Assembly (NCBI GenBank): GCA_017999835.1
Contig: JAGNLA010000013.1
Location: 1 to 45,652 of the forward strand
From: Caldisericia bacterium
Lineage (GTDB): Bacteria > Caldisericota > Caldisericia > JAAYUI01
Direction: 5' to 3'
Length of the DNA stretch: 45,652 nt
A model generated the notes under the pieces. That model did no database searches and had not been told where the DNA came from. It saw only the letters and a program-made list of their open reading frames with translations. This document shows positions 8,590 to 15,370 of this stretch, one piece after another (positions within the stretch are counted from its first letter, which is position 1; every line of letters starts with the position of its first letter). The translations under genes were made by a program, and so were the position numbers.

Positions 8590-9111
8590 TTATCTATTCC
8601 AGAAAATTTTGAGTTCAAAATCGCAAAAAGGTGTGTAACCGGTTGCCTTGCAGGTCAGTTCGTTGCATGTGGTTTCAAGACCCTTAAAAACGAACGAGGC
8701 ATACGAAGCAAAGATGCCGGCCAAATAATCGCAACAGGGCTGGTCGTAACCGGTCAGCTTGTGGCAACATGGAGAATCCGTGACTCTGACAACCACCTTT
8801 TCTTCGCTATTGCTCTGAACTTTGACTGTGGTTTTAAAAAACAGTCTCCCAAGCATCTCAAGGCTCTCAAGAAATTCATTCCAGTTCATTTCCTGACTGA
8901 TTGAATATTCGGATTTCAAGTTAACACACAAATCCGTACCCGCAATCCTGCCAAGAGAATACATCATAACCCTGGCCTGGTCGGCACCGTAGAGTTTCCA
9001 GCTTGCGTCAATCATGTGCGAGAGCAAACGGCTCGAATTCTGTTCACCTTTTAAAATGCCAGCAAAAACGTTTGATAAATAAAAGCCGTCAGTTCTTCCG
9101 TTTCTTGTCAT
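8590..9111 (-). CDS. V4R-domain protein (possible ligand or metal sensor)
   Basis: A 173-residue protein whose C-terminal half matches the V4R (4-vinyl reductase) domain pattern. A Ser-Pro-Cys-Cys motif is followed by a Cys-Cys-Asp-Tyr-Leu-Ala-Gly stretch and a terminal Glu-x-x-Cys...Cys-x-Ala-x-Gly-x-x-x-Cys-x-Phe. V4R domains occur in bacteriochlorophyll and methanogenesis-linked proteins and in aromatic-responsive regulators such as XylR, where they bind small hydrophobic molecules. The Cys-rich pattern may bind a metal (inference). Its ATG overlaps the upstream stop (TGATG), so it is translationally coupled to the 274-residue gene at 9111-9935. No DNA-binding domain is attached, so it probably acts with that partner. 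Confidence 0.75.
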   Translation of the reverse strand: MTRNGRTDGFYLSNVFAGILKGEQNSSRLLSHMIDASWKLYGADQARVMMYSLGRIAGTDLCVNLKSEYSISQEMNWNEFLESLEMLGRLFFKTTVKVQSNSEEKVVVRVTDSPCCHKLTGYDQPCCDYLAGIFASYASFVFKGLETTCNELTCKATGYTPFCDFELKIFWNR

Positions 9112-9935
9112 CAGTTCCTCGCCAGCAGCCTTTGGTTGTAGAGAAACTCAGCCACTTTCAAAACCTCGGGTTCAGAAATCCTTAACATAGAGGCAATCTC
9201 AGAGATCATCAGTCTGCCGTCAAACACACAACCGATATCAAGACCAACTTCGCCGATCGTCATTAGTGTCAGCAAACGCTCCTTGGAATCAGGCAAGATG
9301 AGACTTGGAAATTTATCAGTGTGAACGAGTACCGACGTGGGTTTCAGTTCCAAAAACATTGGTGGTTCATACCTGAGAAAACTGAATGAACCTGCGGTTT
9401 TAACCGCTTCCTCCAAAACAGAATCAACATGAAGCGAAACAGGTGCGTCAGTATTTTTGACCAGCCATCCACCGCTTAGTTCTCCAGCTTCAAAAATTGC
9501 CCAAAGGGTTTTCTCGCTGTTTGCGATAAAACCTATTCCATACCACCCCTGTTGCTTGGCCAAAGCTGCGAATCTCCAAAACGAGAAAAACTCTGTGCTT
9601 ACGTTTGTTAAGTCAAGCCCTGATTCCAGAAACATAGCATAAAACGATGCGAGAGGTTTAGAAACCTTGCCCAGTGTGAGCACAGACTTCTCTCTTTCAA
9701 GCTCGAATGTCACCAGTTCAAGGGTCTTGCTGCCAAGGAATTCGAGTCTGCCAGAAATTTTGCAAACCCTGACGATTTTCTTTTTTTCAACAACAAAGAA
9801 GTAGGATCCACTTGTTGACAACTCGATCAGTAGAATATACATTGAATCATCAAGATCTTTTAAGACAACATCAAGCTTGATCGTGTTGGTTGTGAAAGTC
9901 TTAAACACGCAATTATCAATTGGGATTCTGATCAC
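9111..9935 (-). CDS. Unknown cytoplasmic protein with C-terminal winged-helix-like segment, coupled to a V4R protein
   Basis: A 274-residue soluble protein starting at GTG 9935. There is no Shine-Dalgarno sequence; instead a consensus promoter ends 6 nt before the GTG, so translation is likely leaderless. Residues 1-90 form a beta-rich N-terminal region. The middle contains alpha/beta segments with several Trp and Phe. The last ~65 residues (Leu-rich helices, then Ile-Ser-Glu-Ile-Ala-x-x-Leu and Val-Ala-Glu-Phe-Leu) resemble a winged helix as found in DUF4388/PATAN-type regulatory proteins. I cannot name the family. The TGATG overlap with the V4R gene suggests a two-component sensor-effector unit, possibly transcriptional. 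Confidence 0.7.
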   Translation of the reverse strand: MIRIPIDNCVFKTFTTNTIKLDVVLKDLDDSMYILLIELSTSGSYFFVVEKKKIVRVCKISGRLEFLGSKTLELVTFELEREKSVLTLGKVSKPLASFYAMFLESGLDLTNVSTEFFSFWRFAALAKQQGWYGIGFIANSEKTLWAIFEAGELSGGWLVKNTDAPVSLHVDSVLEEAVKTAGSFSFLRYEPPMFLELKPTSVLVHTDKFPSLILPDSKERLLTLMTIGEVGLDIGCVFDGRLMISEIASMLRISEPEVLKVAEFLYNQRLLARN

Positions 9936-9941
9936 GCCTAG

Positions 9942-9969
9942 ATTTTATCACAACGATAACCGTTGTCAA
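9942..9969 (-). promoter_or_regulatory. Strong promoter for the leaderless 274-aa gene / V4R operon
   Basis: On the minus strand a perfect TTGACA (9969-9964) is followed after 16 nt by TAAAAT (9947-9942), with TGA in front as an extended -10. Only six bases separate the -10 from the GTG start at 9935, so transcription should begin at or next to the start codon. Confidence 0.75.
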
Positions 9970-10004
9970 TCGGTTTTAAAATCCAGAATTCTACTTAAAA
10001 TTCG

Positions 10005-10032
10005 TTGACTAGCTGTTACAAGATATTAGAAT
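10005..10032 (+). promoter_or_regulatory. Predicted promoter of the efp-nusB-acyP operon
   Basis: TTGACT (10005-10010), a 16-nt spacer, then TAGAAT (10027-10032). A leader of about 18-20 nt with a GGAGG ribosome binding site leads to the efp ATG at 10058. Confidence 0.65.
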
Positions 10033-10057
10033 ACTGGTGCATAATAATGGAGGATCT

Positions 10058-10621
10058 ATGATTACAGCAAACGACCTGCGTTCAGGAAAGACGTTCGAGA
10101 TGGATGGCGGACTGTGGATGTGCATTGAGTTCCATCACATCAAGCCAGGAAAAGGCACAGCCCATGTCAGGGTCAAGATCAGAAATCTTGAGACACTGTC
10201 TACAATTGAACGCACGTTCAGACCAGAAGAAAAATTTGTTGCCGCATACCTCGACCACAGGAAGATGCAATATCTATACAACCAGGGCAATGAATTCTCG
10301 TTCATGGATAACGACACTTACGACCAGGTTACGCTTGACCGCGAATCACTCGGTGACACAGCCCATTTCCTCAAGGAAGGCATGGAGATTGAAGTCAGCT
10401 TCTATAAAGGCAAACAAGTCGGCATCGAGCTTCCAAACATGGTCATCCTTGAAATCGTTGAAACCGAACCAGGATTCAAGGGCGACACAGCCCAGAACAC
10501 AACAAAACCGGCAAGAGTTGAAACCGGTTACGTCGTGGATGTTCCACTGTTTGTAGAACAGGGCGAGTTCATAAAAATCGACACAAGAACAGGCGAATAT
10601 TTGGAGCGCGCCAACAAATAA
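10058..10621 (+). CDS. efp: Elongation factor P
   Basis: A 187-residue protein with the EF-P three-domain layout: an N-terminal KOW-like domain, a central OB domain and a C-terminal OB domain ending in the Gly-Glu-Phe-Ile-x-Ile-Asp-Thr-Arg-Thr-Gly-x-Tyr signature. It binds the ribosome between the P and E sites and relieves stalling at polyproline. The tip loop is Pro-Gly-Lys-Gly with Lys32 at the position modified in many bacteria; no modification enzyme is visible in this window. The start at 10058 is chosen over an upstream in-frame ATG at 10037 because GGAGG lies just before it. The stop codon abuts the nusB ATG without a gap, indicating an operon. Confidence 0.97.
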   Translation: MITANDLRSGKTFEMDGGLWMCIEFHHIKPGKGTAHVRVKIRNLETLSTIERTFRPEEKFVAAYLDHRKMQYLYNQGNEFSFMDNDTYDQVTLDRESLGDTAHFLKEGMEIEVSFYKGKQVGIELPNMVILEIVETEPGFKGDTAQNTTKPARVETGYVVDVPLFVEQGEFIKIDTRTGEYLERANK

Positions 10622-11038
10622 ATGGGCAGGAGACAGAGCAGGGAACTTGCCCTGCAAATGCTTTTTGCCGCAGAATTTGATCAAAATGACATCAGAAATG
10701 CTGGTCTGATGGTTATTCAGACCAGCGATGCAGATTCTGAATCAAAAGATTTTGCAAAAGAGCTGTTTCTCGGCGTCCTCTCGAGCTTGGACGAACTGGA
10801 CAGCATTATATCTAAATTCCTGGAAAACTGGAAACTGGACAGGCTATTTATAATCGACAGAAGCATTCTCAGGCTATCTCTCTATGAGCTTAAAAAAATC
10901 CCTGACACACCAGCATCGGTGGTCATTGATCAGGCTGTCAGGATGGCAAAAAAGTTTGGAAATGACGATTCAAGCAAGTTCATCAACGGAATTCTAGGCG
11001 CAATTTTCCGCGCTGGCAATGAAAAGAATAAGGATTAG
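10622..11038 (+). CDS. nusB: Transcription antitermination factor NusB
   Basis: A 138-residue all-helical protein with the NusB N-terminal signature (Arg-Arg-x-Ser-Arg-Glu-Leu-Ala-Leu-Gln-Met-Leu-Phe) and the C-terminal Ala-Ser-Val-Val-Ile-Asp-Gln-Ala-Val-x-x-Ala-Lys-Lys-Phe-Gly...Phe-Ile-Asn-Gly-Ile-Leu. NusB with NusE binds boxA RNA and supports antitermination, mainly in rRNA operons. It starts immediately after the efp stop codon and its 3' end overlaps the acylphosphatase gene by 20 nt, so the three genes are surely co-transcribed. The efp-nusB neighbourhood is common in bacteria. Confidence 0.97.
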   Translation: MGRRQSRELALQMLFAAEFDQNDIRNAGLMVIQTSDADSESKDFAKELFLGVLSSLDELDSIISKFLENWKLDRLFIIDRSILRLSLYELKKIPDTPASVVIDQAVRMAKKFGNDDSSKFINGILGAIFRAGNEKNKD

Positions 11039-11294
11039 AGTTGCTGGCATAGTCCAGGGTGTTGGGTTTAGGTATTTTGCCAAAAGAAACGCTCAACTAT
11101 TAGGTTTATCAGGATTTACCGAAAACATGGACGACGGATCGGTAATCATCGAAGCCCAGTCAGATAATCAAGAAATACTTTCCCAATACATTTCTCTAAT
11201 AGAGCAGGGGCCAGCACATTCAGAGGTCAGGCATACAAAAGTTGCCGAAATTCCAGTTATCGAAGGTGAGTCCTTCTTCTATGTGATTTGTTAG
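11019..11294 (+). CDS. acyP: Acylphosphatase
   Basis: A 91-residue protein of normal acylphosphatase length, which hydrolyses acyl phosphates such as acetyl-phosphate in the cytoplasm. The active-site loop Gly-Ile-Val-Gln-Gly-Val-Gly-Phe-Arg with its catalytic Arg is present, as is the later Gly-Phe-x-x-Asn-x-x-Asp-Gly-Ser-Val with the catalytic Asn. The gene overlaps nusB by 20 nt and has only a weak ribosome binding site, implying translational coupling. Its stop overlaps the end of the convergent ferredoxin-domain gene by 4 nt. Confidence 0.93.
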   Translation: MKRIRIRVAGIVQGVGFRYFAKRNAQLLGLSGFTENMDDGSVIIEAQSDNQEILSQYISLIEQGPAHSEVRHTKVAEIPVIEGESFFYVIC

Positions 11295-12226
11295 ACTAAA
11301 GCATCGAGGCTGCAACAATCCACGCATGCACCGCATCTTACACAATTTGAACTAATTGAGATAGTTTTATCTTTTTTTGTCAAAACACCATTTGGGCAGA
11401 CATCAAGACAATCCAGACAAAAAGAGCACAAATCCTTTTTCCAAATTGGCCTAACATTTACTCTTGCCTTATTGGTGGGTTTTAAGCCAATAAATCTACC
11501 TTCAACGAAACTGTATTGGAGGAGAATATCTCCAAAATCAAGTCTAACAGACTCCAGGATCAACCTGTCATTTCGCAGGTTTATGTTGGCATTTCTAAGC
11601 GCCACTGATTCAACGGCCACCATATCCTTGCCAATCACTACGCCGTTTTCGTTCCAGAGAATCGAAAGGGTTGTTTTTGGGAAAACTTTGGCAGCAATGA
11701 CCTCAGCAAGGGCACGCGTCATCATTCCCTTTGGATTTTGCATGTACGCCTGTGACAGGGAATATGTCGGAAGAATGTTTTCTACAAGCGACATTACCCC
11801 ACTGACGCCAAACCTTGACGACCGGTGAAGATGACCTATCAAAACAGCATTGCTGCATTCGACAAACTCACTTGAAAGGCCGACCTTTTCAATGATAGGT
11901 AAAACTTCATCCTGAATTGAAAAACGACCCATCAAATTTCTGCGTTTGACCTTAAAAACAGGCATGCCCTCAAAAACAAACCGCCCATTACTCCTTGTGA
12001 TGGCAGGGCATGGCCAGTTTCCAGCACCGATAACAATGACTTCCTGTCCAATCTGCTGGAGCTTGTTGATAACACTGTTTGTGTAATCGACAAACGCCTC
12101 GTTTTTGAGGAGTTTCTCTTGCTGTGGCACCAATACGAGTGTTTTTGTGCCAGATGCAAAAAAATCCCCGGAAATGCATTCCAGGGATTTTTCTTTTTGT
12201 TCGAAACACCAAATTGTGTCTGGCAT
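11291..12226 (-). CDS. DUF362-family protein with C-terminal double [4Fe-4S] ferredoxin domain
   Basis: Up to 311 residues. The N-terminal ~250 residues match the DUF362 layout (alpha/beta, with a Gly-His-Leu-His segment). The last ~50 residues carry two complete clusters: Cys-x2-Cys-x2-Cys-x3-Cys-Pro and Cys-x2-Cys-x2-Cys-x3-Cys. DUF362 proteins are thought to be Fe-S proteins in redox or radical chemistry; the substrate is unknown. The ATG at 12226 overlaps the rpsI stop (TAATG), but a terminator-like hairpin lies within the first 25 codons. An alternative is therefore that the protein really begins downstream of it, at a TTG or GTG near 12115. The start is uncertain; the 3' end is firm. 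Confidence 0.85.
   Translation of the reverse strand: MPDTIWCFEQKEKSLECISGDFFASGTKTLVLVPQQEKLLKNEAFVDYTNSVINKLQQIGQEVIVIGAGNWPCPAITRSNGRFVFEGMPVFKVKRRNLMGRFSIQDEVLPIIEKVGLSSEFVECSNAVLIGHLHRSSRFGVSGVMSLVENILPTYSLSQAYMQNPKGMMTRALAEVIAAKVFPKTTLSILWNENGVVIGKDMVAVESVALRNANINLRNDRLILESVRLDFGDILLQYSFVEGRFIGLKPTNKARVNVRPIWKKDLCSFCLDCLDVCPNGVLTKKDKTISISSNCVRCGACVDCCSLDALV
12158..12192 (-). terminator. Rho-independent terminator of rplM-rpsI inside the 5' end of the DUF362 gene
   Basis: Read on the minus strand, five A's and a TCCC-T-GGAA arm pair with TTCC-G-GGGA and five T's around a 5-nt loop, giving about 14 pairs. The run ends in seven consecutive T's. The internal T.G wobble pairs only in minus-strand RNA (it is C.A in plus RNA), which fixes the direction. 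It sits about 35 nt after the rpsI stop, where a terminator would be expected. Confidence 0.75.
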
Positions 12227-12606
12227 TAACGTTTTCTGTACTGTCTGGCCTTTCTGGCGCCTCTCATACCGGCTTTCATTCTTTCTTTCTTTCTTGCATC
12301 TCTAGAAAGGAAACCCGCTTTTTTGAGTGGCGGTCTGAGTTCTGGATCGTACTCAAGGAGAGCCTTCGCAATACCGTTACGCATTGCTTCGGCCTGTGAG
12401 TTGTATCCTGAACCTGCAACCTTGACAGTGACGTCAAACTTTGACTTCATGTTCACAAGCTCAAGTGGCTGGTAGATTGGACGAACGAACATTTCTGATG
12501 TGAAGAACTCAAGAAGTGGTTTTTCGTTGACCGTAATCTTTCCTTCGCCAGGGATGAGTGTGATCTGAGCTACTGCTGTTTTTCTGTAACCTGTTGCCCT
12601 GTACAT
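12226..12606 (-). CDS. rpsI: 30S ribosomal protein S9
   Basis: A 126-residue S9 with the N-terminal Ala-Thr-Gly-x-Arg-Lys-Thr-Ala-Val-Ala signature and the basic C-terminal tail ending Arg-Gln-Tyr-Arg-Lys-Arg, which reaches the ribosomal P site. Two adjacent ATGs exist (12609 and 12606). The second is preferred because AGGAGG then lies at 4-nt spacing, as with other genes in this window. It follows rplM with a short gap in the conserved rplM-rpsI order, and transcription likely ends at the hairpin at 12158-12192. Confidence 0.97.
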   Translation of the reverse strand: MYRATGYRKTAVAQITLIPGEGKITVNEKPLLEFFTSEMFVRPIYQPLELVNMKSKFDVTVKVAGSGYNSQAEAMRNGIAKALLEYDPELRPPLKKAGFLSRDARKKERMKAGMRGARKARQYRKR

Positions 12607-12614
12607 CATTCCTC

Positions 12615-13043
12615 CTAAGCTTCCAGCTTGGTTGGCTTCTGGGCTGCGTGCGGATGAGCTGTTCCCTTGTAGACATGAAGCTTGCGGAATAATTCTCTGC
12701 CAAGCTTTGTGTGTGGGAGCATGCCTTTAATGGCCTTCTCGATCACGCGCTCCGGAACCCTTGCAAGGAGCTTTTCGTAGGTTTCGGCACGAAGTCCACC
12801 GTTATAACCTGTATAGTGACGGTAAATCTTGTCCGTATCCTTGTGTCCTGTTACGACAATTTTTTCGGCGTTGACAACAATGACGTTATCTCCACAGTCA
12901 TAGTGCGGGCTCCATGTCGGCTTGTCCTTGCCAGACAGAAGTCTAGTAACCGTGACTGCAAGTCGGCCGAGCGTCTTGCCTTCTGCGTCGACCAGATACC
13001 AGTTTCGCTTGCTGGGGTCAACCTTCGGAAATACTGTATCCAT
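12615..13043 (-). CDS. rplM: 50S ribosomal protein L13
   Basis: A 142-residue L13, the usual family length. It has the [17 protein letters not shown] motif, Gly-Asp-Asn-Val-Ile-Val-Val-Asn, and the [10 protein letters not shown] signature. The ATG at 13043 with GGAGG upstream is preferred over a longer frame starting at 13079, which would begin inside the promoter. L13 is an early assembly protein of the large subunit. First gene of the rplM-rpsI unit. Confidence 0.97.
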   Translation of the reverse strand: MDTVFPKVDPSKRNWYLVDAEGKTLGRLAVTVTRLLSGKDKPTWSPHYDCGDNVIVVNAEKIVVTGHKDTDKIYRHYTGYNGGLRAETYEKLLARVPERVIEKAIKGMLPHTKLGRELFRKLHVYKGTAHPHAAQKPTKLEA

Positions 13044-13065
13044 TAGTCCTCCTGACAAAACTACA

Positions 13066-13093
13066 AGTTTAGGGAACATGCCGGAACTGTCAA
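13066..13093 (-). promoter_or_regulatory. Promoter of rplM-rpsI
   Basis: Minus strand TTGACA (13093-13088), a 16-nt spacer, and TAAACT (13071-13066). The leader to the rplM ATG is about 15 nt and contains GGAGG. Confidence 0.75.
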
Positions 13094-13119
13094 CAAAGTT
13101 TCATTTTCCTTTTTCATAA

Positions 13120-13147
13120 TTGAAGGAGCGCAAACTGCTGGTATATT
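13120..13147 (+). promoter_or_regulatory. Predicted promoter of rpmB
   Basis: TTGAAG (13120-13125), a 16-nt spacer, then TATATT (13142-13147) with TGG before it as an extended -10. Divergent from the rplM promoter. Confidence 0.5.
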
Positions 13148-13175
13148 TGTCAACCGTTAACAAGGAGGTTTTAAT

Positions 13176-13376
13176 ATGTCAAAGGTATGTGAAGTTTGCG
13201 GAAAAGGCCCAGTGGTTGGCCACACAATCAGCCATTCCCACATCAGGTCCAAGAGACGCTGGCTGCCAAACCTCCATGTCGTGAGAGCACAAGTCGGCGC
13301 ATCAGTCGTAAGGATGAAAGTTTGCGCAAAGTGTCTCAAAGCCGGCAAGGTAAAAATAGCAGTCAAATCAGCGTAA
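13176..13376 (+). CDS. rpmB: 50S ribosomal protein L28
   Basis: A 66-residue L28. It opens Ser-Lys-Val-Cys-Glu-Val-Cys-Gly-Lys-Gly-Pro and carries the family pattern Gly-His-x-Ile-Ser-His-Ser and Lys-Arg-Arg-Trp-x-Pro-Asn-Leu. Two CxxC pairs (residues 5-8 and near 50-53) make this the zinc-binding version of L28. AAGGAGG precedes the ATG. The gene stands alone between a divergent rplM operon and its own strong terminator. Confidence 0.96.
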   Translation: MSKVCEVCGKGPVVGHTISHSHIRSKRRWLPNLHVVRAQVGASVVRMKVCAKCLKAGKVKIAVKSA

Positions 13377-13395
13377 GCAAATACATAAACGCATC

Positions 13396-13430
13396 AAAAC
13401 CCTCGGATAAAACCGAGGGTTTTGTGTTTT
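13396..13430 (+). terminator. Rho-independent terminator of rpmB
   Basis: An 11-bp perfect stem (13396-13406 with 13413-13423, core CCCTCGG/CCGAGGG) with a 6-nt loop, flanked by A's on the 5' side and a T-rich tail, 19 nt after the rpmB stop. Confidence 0.9.
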
Positions 13431-13607
13431 ACGGTCAAGTTTCAACTTCAACAAATATCAGAGTCATGCGTATTGGTTCTCAATCGGGACAGTAGAATTT
13501 ATTTGCAAACAATGCTTTCATTGATAACCACACCATGATTATGTTTTTTAAAAATCAGTCTGGATAAGGTTTTTTTAGTCAAAATAACTCAAATTGAATT
13601 TGTTTTG

Positions 13608-13635
13608 TTGACAAAGAACTCACAGTAACTATCAT
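13608..13635 (+). promoter_or_regulatory. Promoter of tRNA-Phe
   Basis: Perfect TTGACA (13608-13613), a 16-nt spacer, TATCAT (13630-13635). Predicted transcription start is about 6-7 nt before the mature tRNA 5' end. Confidence 0.75.
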
Positions 13636-13648
13636 GTACAAACCAGGT

Positions 13649-13724
13649 GCCGAGGTAGCTCAGTTGGTAGAGCAGTGGATTGAAAATCCGCGTGTCGGGG
13701 GTTCAAGTCCCTTCTTCGGCACCA
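13649..13724 (+). tRNA. tRNA-Phe (anticodon GAA), CCA encoded
   Basis: A 76-nt cloverleaf. The 7-bp acceptor stem GCCGAGG pairs with CTTCGGC including one G.U. The D arm is GCTCAGTTGGTAGAGC, the anticodon loop TTGAAAA contains GAA, and the T loop is TTCAAGT. The discriminator A is followed by a genome-encoded CCA. The T stem includes two G.U pairs. A promoter lies directly upstream; no other tRNA is adjacent. Confidence 0.97.
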
Positions 13725-13973
13725 TTTTAAGTTCTGGCTTCTTTCGTTTACCCATCTTTTTTTAATAGCAAAACATATATTGTCGATTTTTTATTTTTTT
13801 GAATCCTGAATGTCCCTCAACAGCTACCGAACCGAAACACAAGAAAAGGAAGGGTTATCTAGGATATTCTAACCACACATAAAAATCTTATCTTGTGCCG
13901 CATAACAATCCCACTTTTTATTACTCATTGTTAAAATCGCACGAGAAGAAAAGAATTGTTTCAGTGATTCGGT
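13725..13973. other. Gene-free AT-rich spacer between tRNA-Phe and the convergent DUF4097-like gene
   Basis: No open frame with a ribosome binding site, no strong hairpin and no repeat was seen here. The stretch 13431-13607, between the rpmB terminator and the tRNA promoter, likewise shows nothing recognisable. A T-rich run just after the tRNA could assist termination, but it lacks a convincing stem. Confidence 0.6.
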
Positions 13974-14933
13974 TTAACCTATCTCAATTGACCCGCTGAT
14001 GGTAGTCATTTTTACCATCGCATTGCCGGTACTGGCGACAAACATTCCAGACTCCTCGCCGTCAGGAGTAGTAACCTCGCCGGTGTTGGATTTGAGGACG
14101 AATTGTGCTGAAGTGTCAGAATGGATACCTGCGGTTATATCATCGCTGACTGACCTGATATCGATTTGGCCTTCGACGATCCTGAGCATATCAATATTTA
14201 TTGAGCCTGAGACATCATTAATGACGGTGTTTGACGTATCCAGGTCACCGATTTCAATTTCAGAACTGACCGATTTGATCGACAAATTACCTTGCATAAT
14301 CCCGATTTCGATGTCACCGGAAGTGCTTTCTATTGAAGCGTTGTGACATTCTTCGATTGTAATGTTGCCGGCCAGGGTTTGTATTGAAGCATCCTCAATC
14401 AAACCAAGACTTACATCGCCTGAGATGGTGTTGATCGAACACTGGTTGGCTTCTTCAACTTCGATGTCAGAGGTTCCAGAGTCAATTGAGAGGTTTTCTG
14501 TGACTGTACCGATATTTATATCAGCATCCTGTGTCTGAATCACGATGTCTCTTGCCGTGCCGATGTCTATCGAACCAGTATCACAAACCACAGAAACTGT
14601 TTGACACTGAGAAGATTCGAATTCGATTTCGTTTGCGCATTCTATCAAAACGTCACCTGACCATGCAGAATCAATATTGACCGAGCCTTCCAGGCAAAAA
14701 ATCTTGATGTTGGTTTGCTCAGGCAAGCGAAGTCCAATCCTCAACGCGTCCTGGTCAAAGGTTGGTTCTATGGTCGTCTTCTCGTCTGATTCGGTTATTT
14801 CCAGCTCACCGTCTTCGAGATTGTCCCATTCGACGGACAGCGTACTCTGGCTTGTTATTTCAACATCAACGATTGAACCTGAACAATCCAGCTCAATCAG
14901 CTTTGGTGTTGTTGTCAGTTGTTTCTGGTTCAT
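13974..14933 (-). CDS. DUF4097-like beta-solenoid protein without signal peptide
   Basis: About 319 residues, very acidic, with short alternating strands of the type Ile-x-Ile-x-Ser-x-Ser-Gly-(D/S)-Ile-x-Ile and Gly-x-Ile-x-Ile repeated through residues 60-300. This matches the DUF4097 right-handed beta-helix pattern found in bacterial 'putative adhesin' proteins. No signal peptide or membrane segment is present, so it is either cytoplasmic or exported by another route. The ATG at 14933 is preferred over a GTG at 14942 because AAAGG lies seven bases before it. It overlaps the NfeD-like gene by 41 nt in another frame and is presumably translated after it. Confidence 0.75.
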   Translation of the reverse strand: MNQKQLTTTPKLIELDCSGSIVDVEITSQSTLSVEWDNLEDGELEITESDEKTTIEPTFDQDALRIGLRLPEQTNIKIFCLEGSVNIDSAWSGDVLIECANEIEFESSQCQTVSVVCDTGSIDIGTARDIVIQTQDADINIGTVTENLSIDSGTSDIEVEEANQCSINTISGDVSLGLIEDASIQTLAGNITIEECHNASIESTSGDIEIGIMQGNLSIKSVSSEIEIGDLDTSNTVINDVSGSINIDMLRIVEGQIDIRSVSDDITAGIHSDTSAQFVLKSNTGEVTTPDGEESGMFVASTGNAMVKMTTISGSIEIG

Positions 14934-15180
14934 TTTTTGCACCTTTCGTTTCAGCCATATAAGGTTTTATTAACTTTTCGTTTACAAGTAACGCAAGACC
15001 GGCAAGTATGGCAAACACAATTGCTTGCCATGCACCAGCTACAAGCCCGAAAATTGTTGCCAACATCGTCAAGAATGCTGCAATCGAGATGCAGAGCGTG
15101 TAAGTGTTGTACCAGAACAACTCGACAAGGCCACAAACAATTGTAATTATCAGCCATGTTTGCCATGAGAATAGCGCCAT
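14893..15180 (-). CDS. Short NfeD-like membrane protein (no OB-fold domain)
   Basis: A 95-residue protein with about three hydrophobic segments in the first 75 residues (Trp-Leu-Ile-Ile...Gly-Leu-Val-Glu-Leu-Phe-Trp, then Ala-Ala-Phe-Leu...Gly, then Ala-Ile-Val-Phe...Leu-Leu-Val) and a charged tail. This resembles the membrane module of NfeD/YuaF-type proteins, which act with flotillin/stomatin partners; the soluble OB domain is absent. The start at 15180 has GGAGG 11 nt upstream; a longer frame to 15348 has no ribosome binding site. A TATAAT lies at 15217-15222 on this strand without a clear -35. It is coupled by overlap to the DUF4097-like gene. Confidence 0.6.
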   Translation of the reverse strand: MALFSWQTWLIITIVCGLVELFWYNTYTLCISIAAFLTMLATIFGLVAGAWQAIVFAILAGLALLVNEKLIKPYMAETKGAKNEPETTDNNTKAD

Positions 15181-15332
15181 CGGATCTTCAACCTCCAACA
15201 AGACGTTTATTAATTGATTATAAGCCCTTTTGCTGCCAAATGGAAGGAATTTTGATAAAAACAAAATGACTATGCGTAAGACATAGTTTATCCCCCTTGG
15301 AGAAATGGGAGCAAAAATTGGTTCTGCCGTAA

Positions 15333-15361
15333 TTGTCAAAATCCTCAAATTCGCATAGAAT
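15333..15361 (+). promoter_or_regulatory. Predicted promoter of the nnr-mtaD-mtnP-mtnA operon
   Basis: TTGTCA (15333-15338), a 17-nt spacer, TAGAAT (15356-15361). The ATG at 15371 follows only nine bases after the -10, so the mRNA would have a leader of a few nucleotides at most. Confidence 0.55.
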
Positions 15362-15370
15362 TATAAGGAT

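Noticed and set aside
13797-13973. Small RNA or riboswitch in the AT-rich spacer after tRNA-Phe.
   Set aside because: No strong stem, terminator or promoter pair was found; only a weak GGTTA/TAACC pairing exists.
14942-15348. Long N-terminal extension of the NfeD-like gene to 15348.
   Set aside because: No ribosome binding site at that start, and the extension lies upstream of the TATAAT at 15217-15222.
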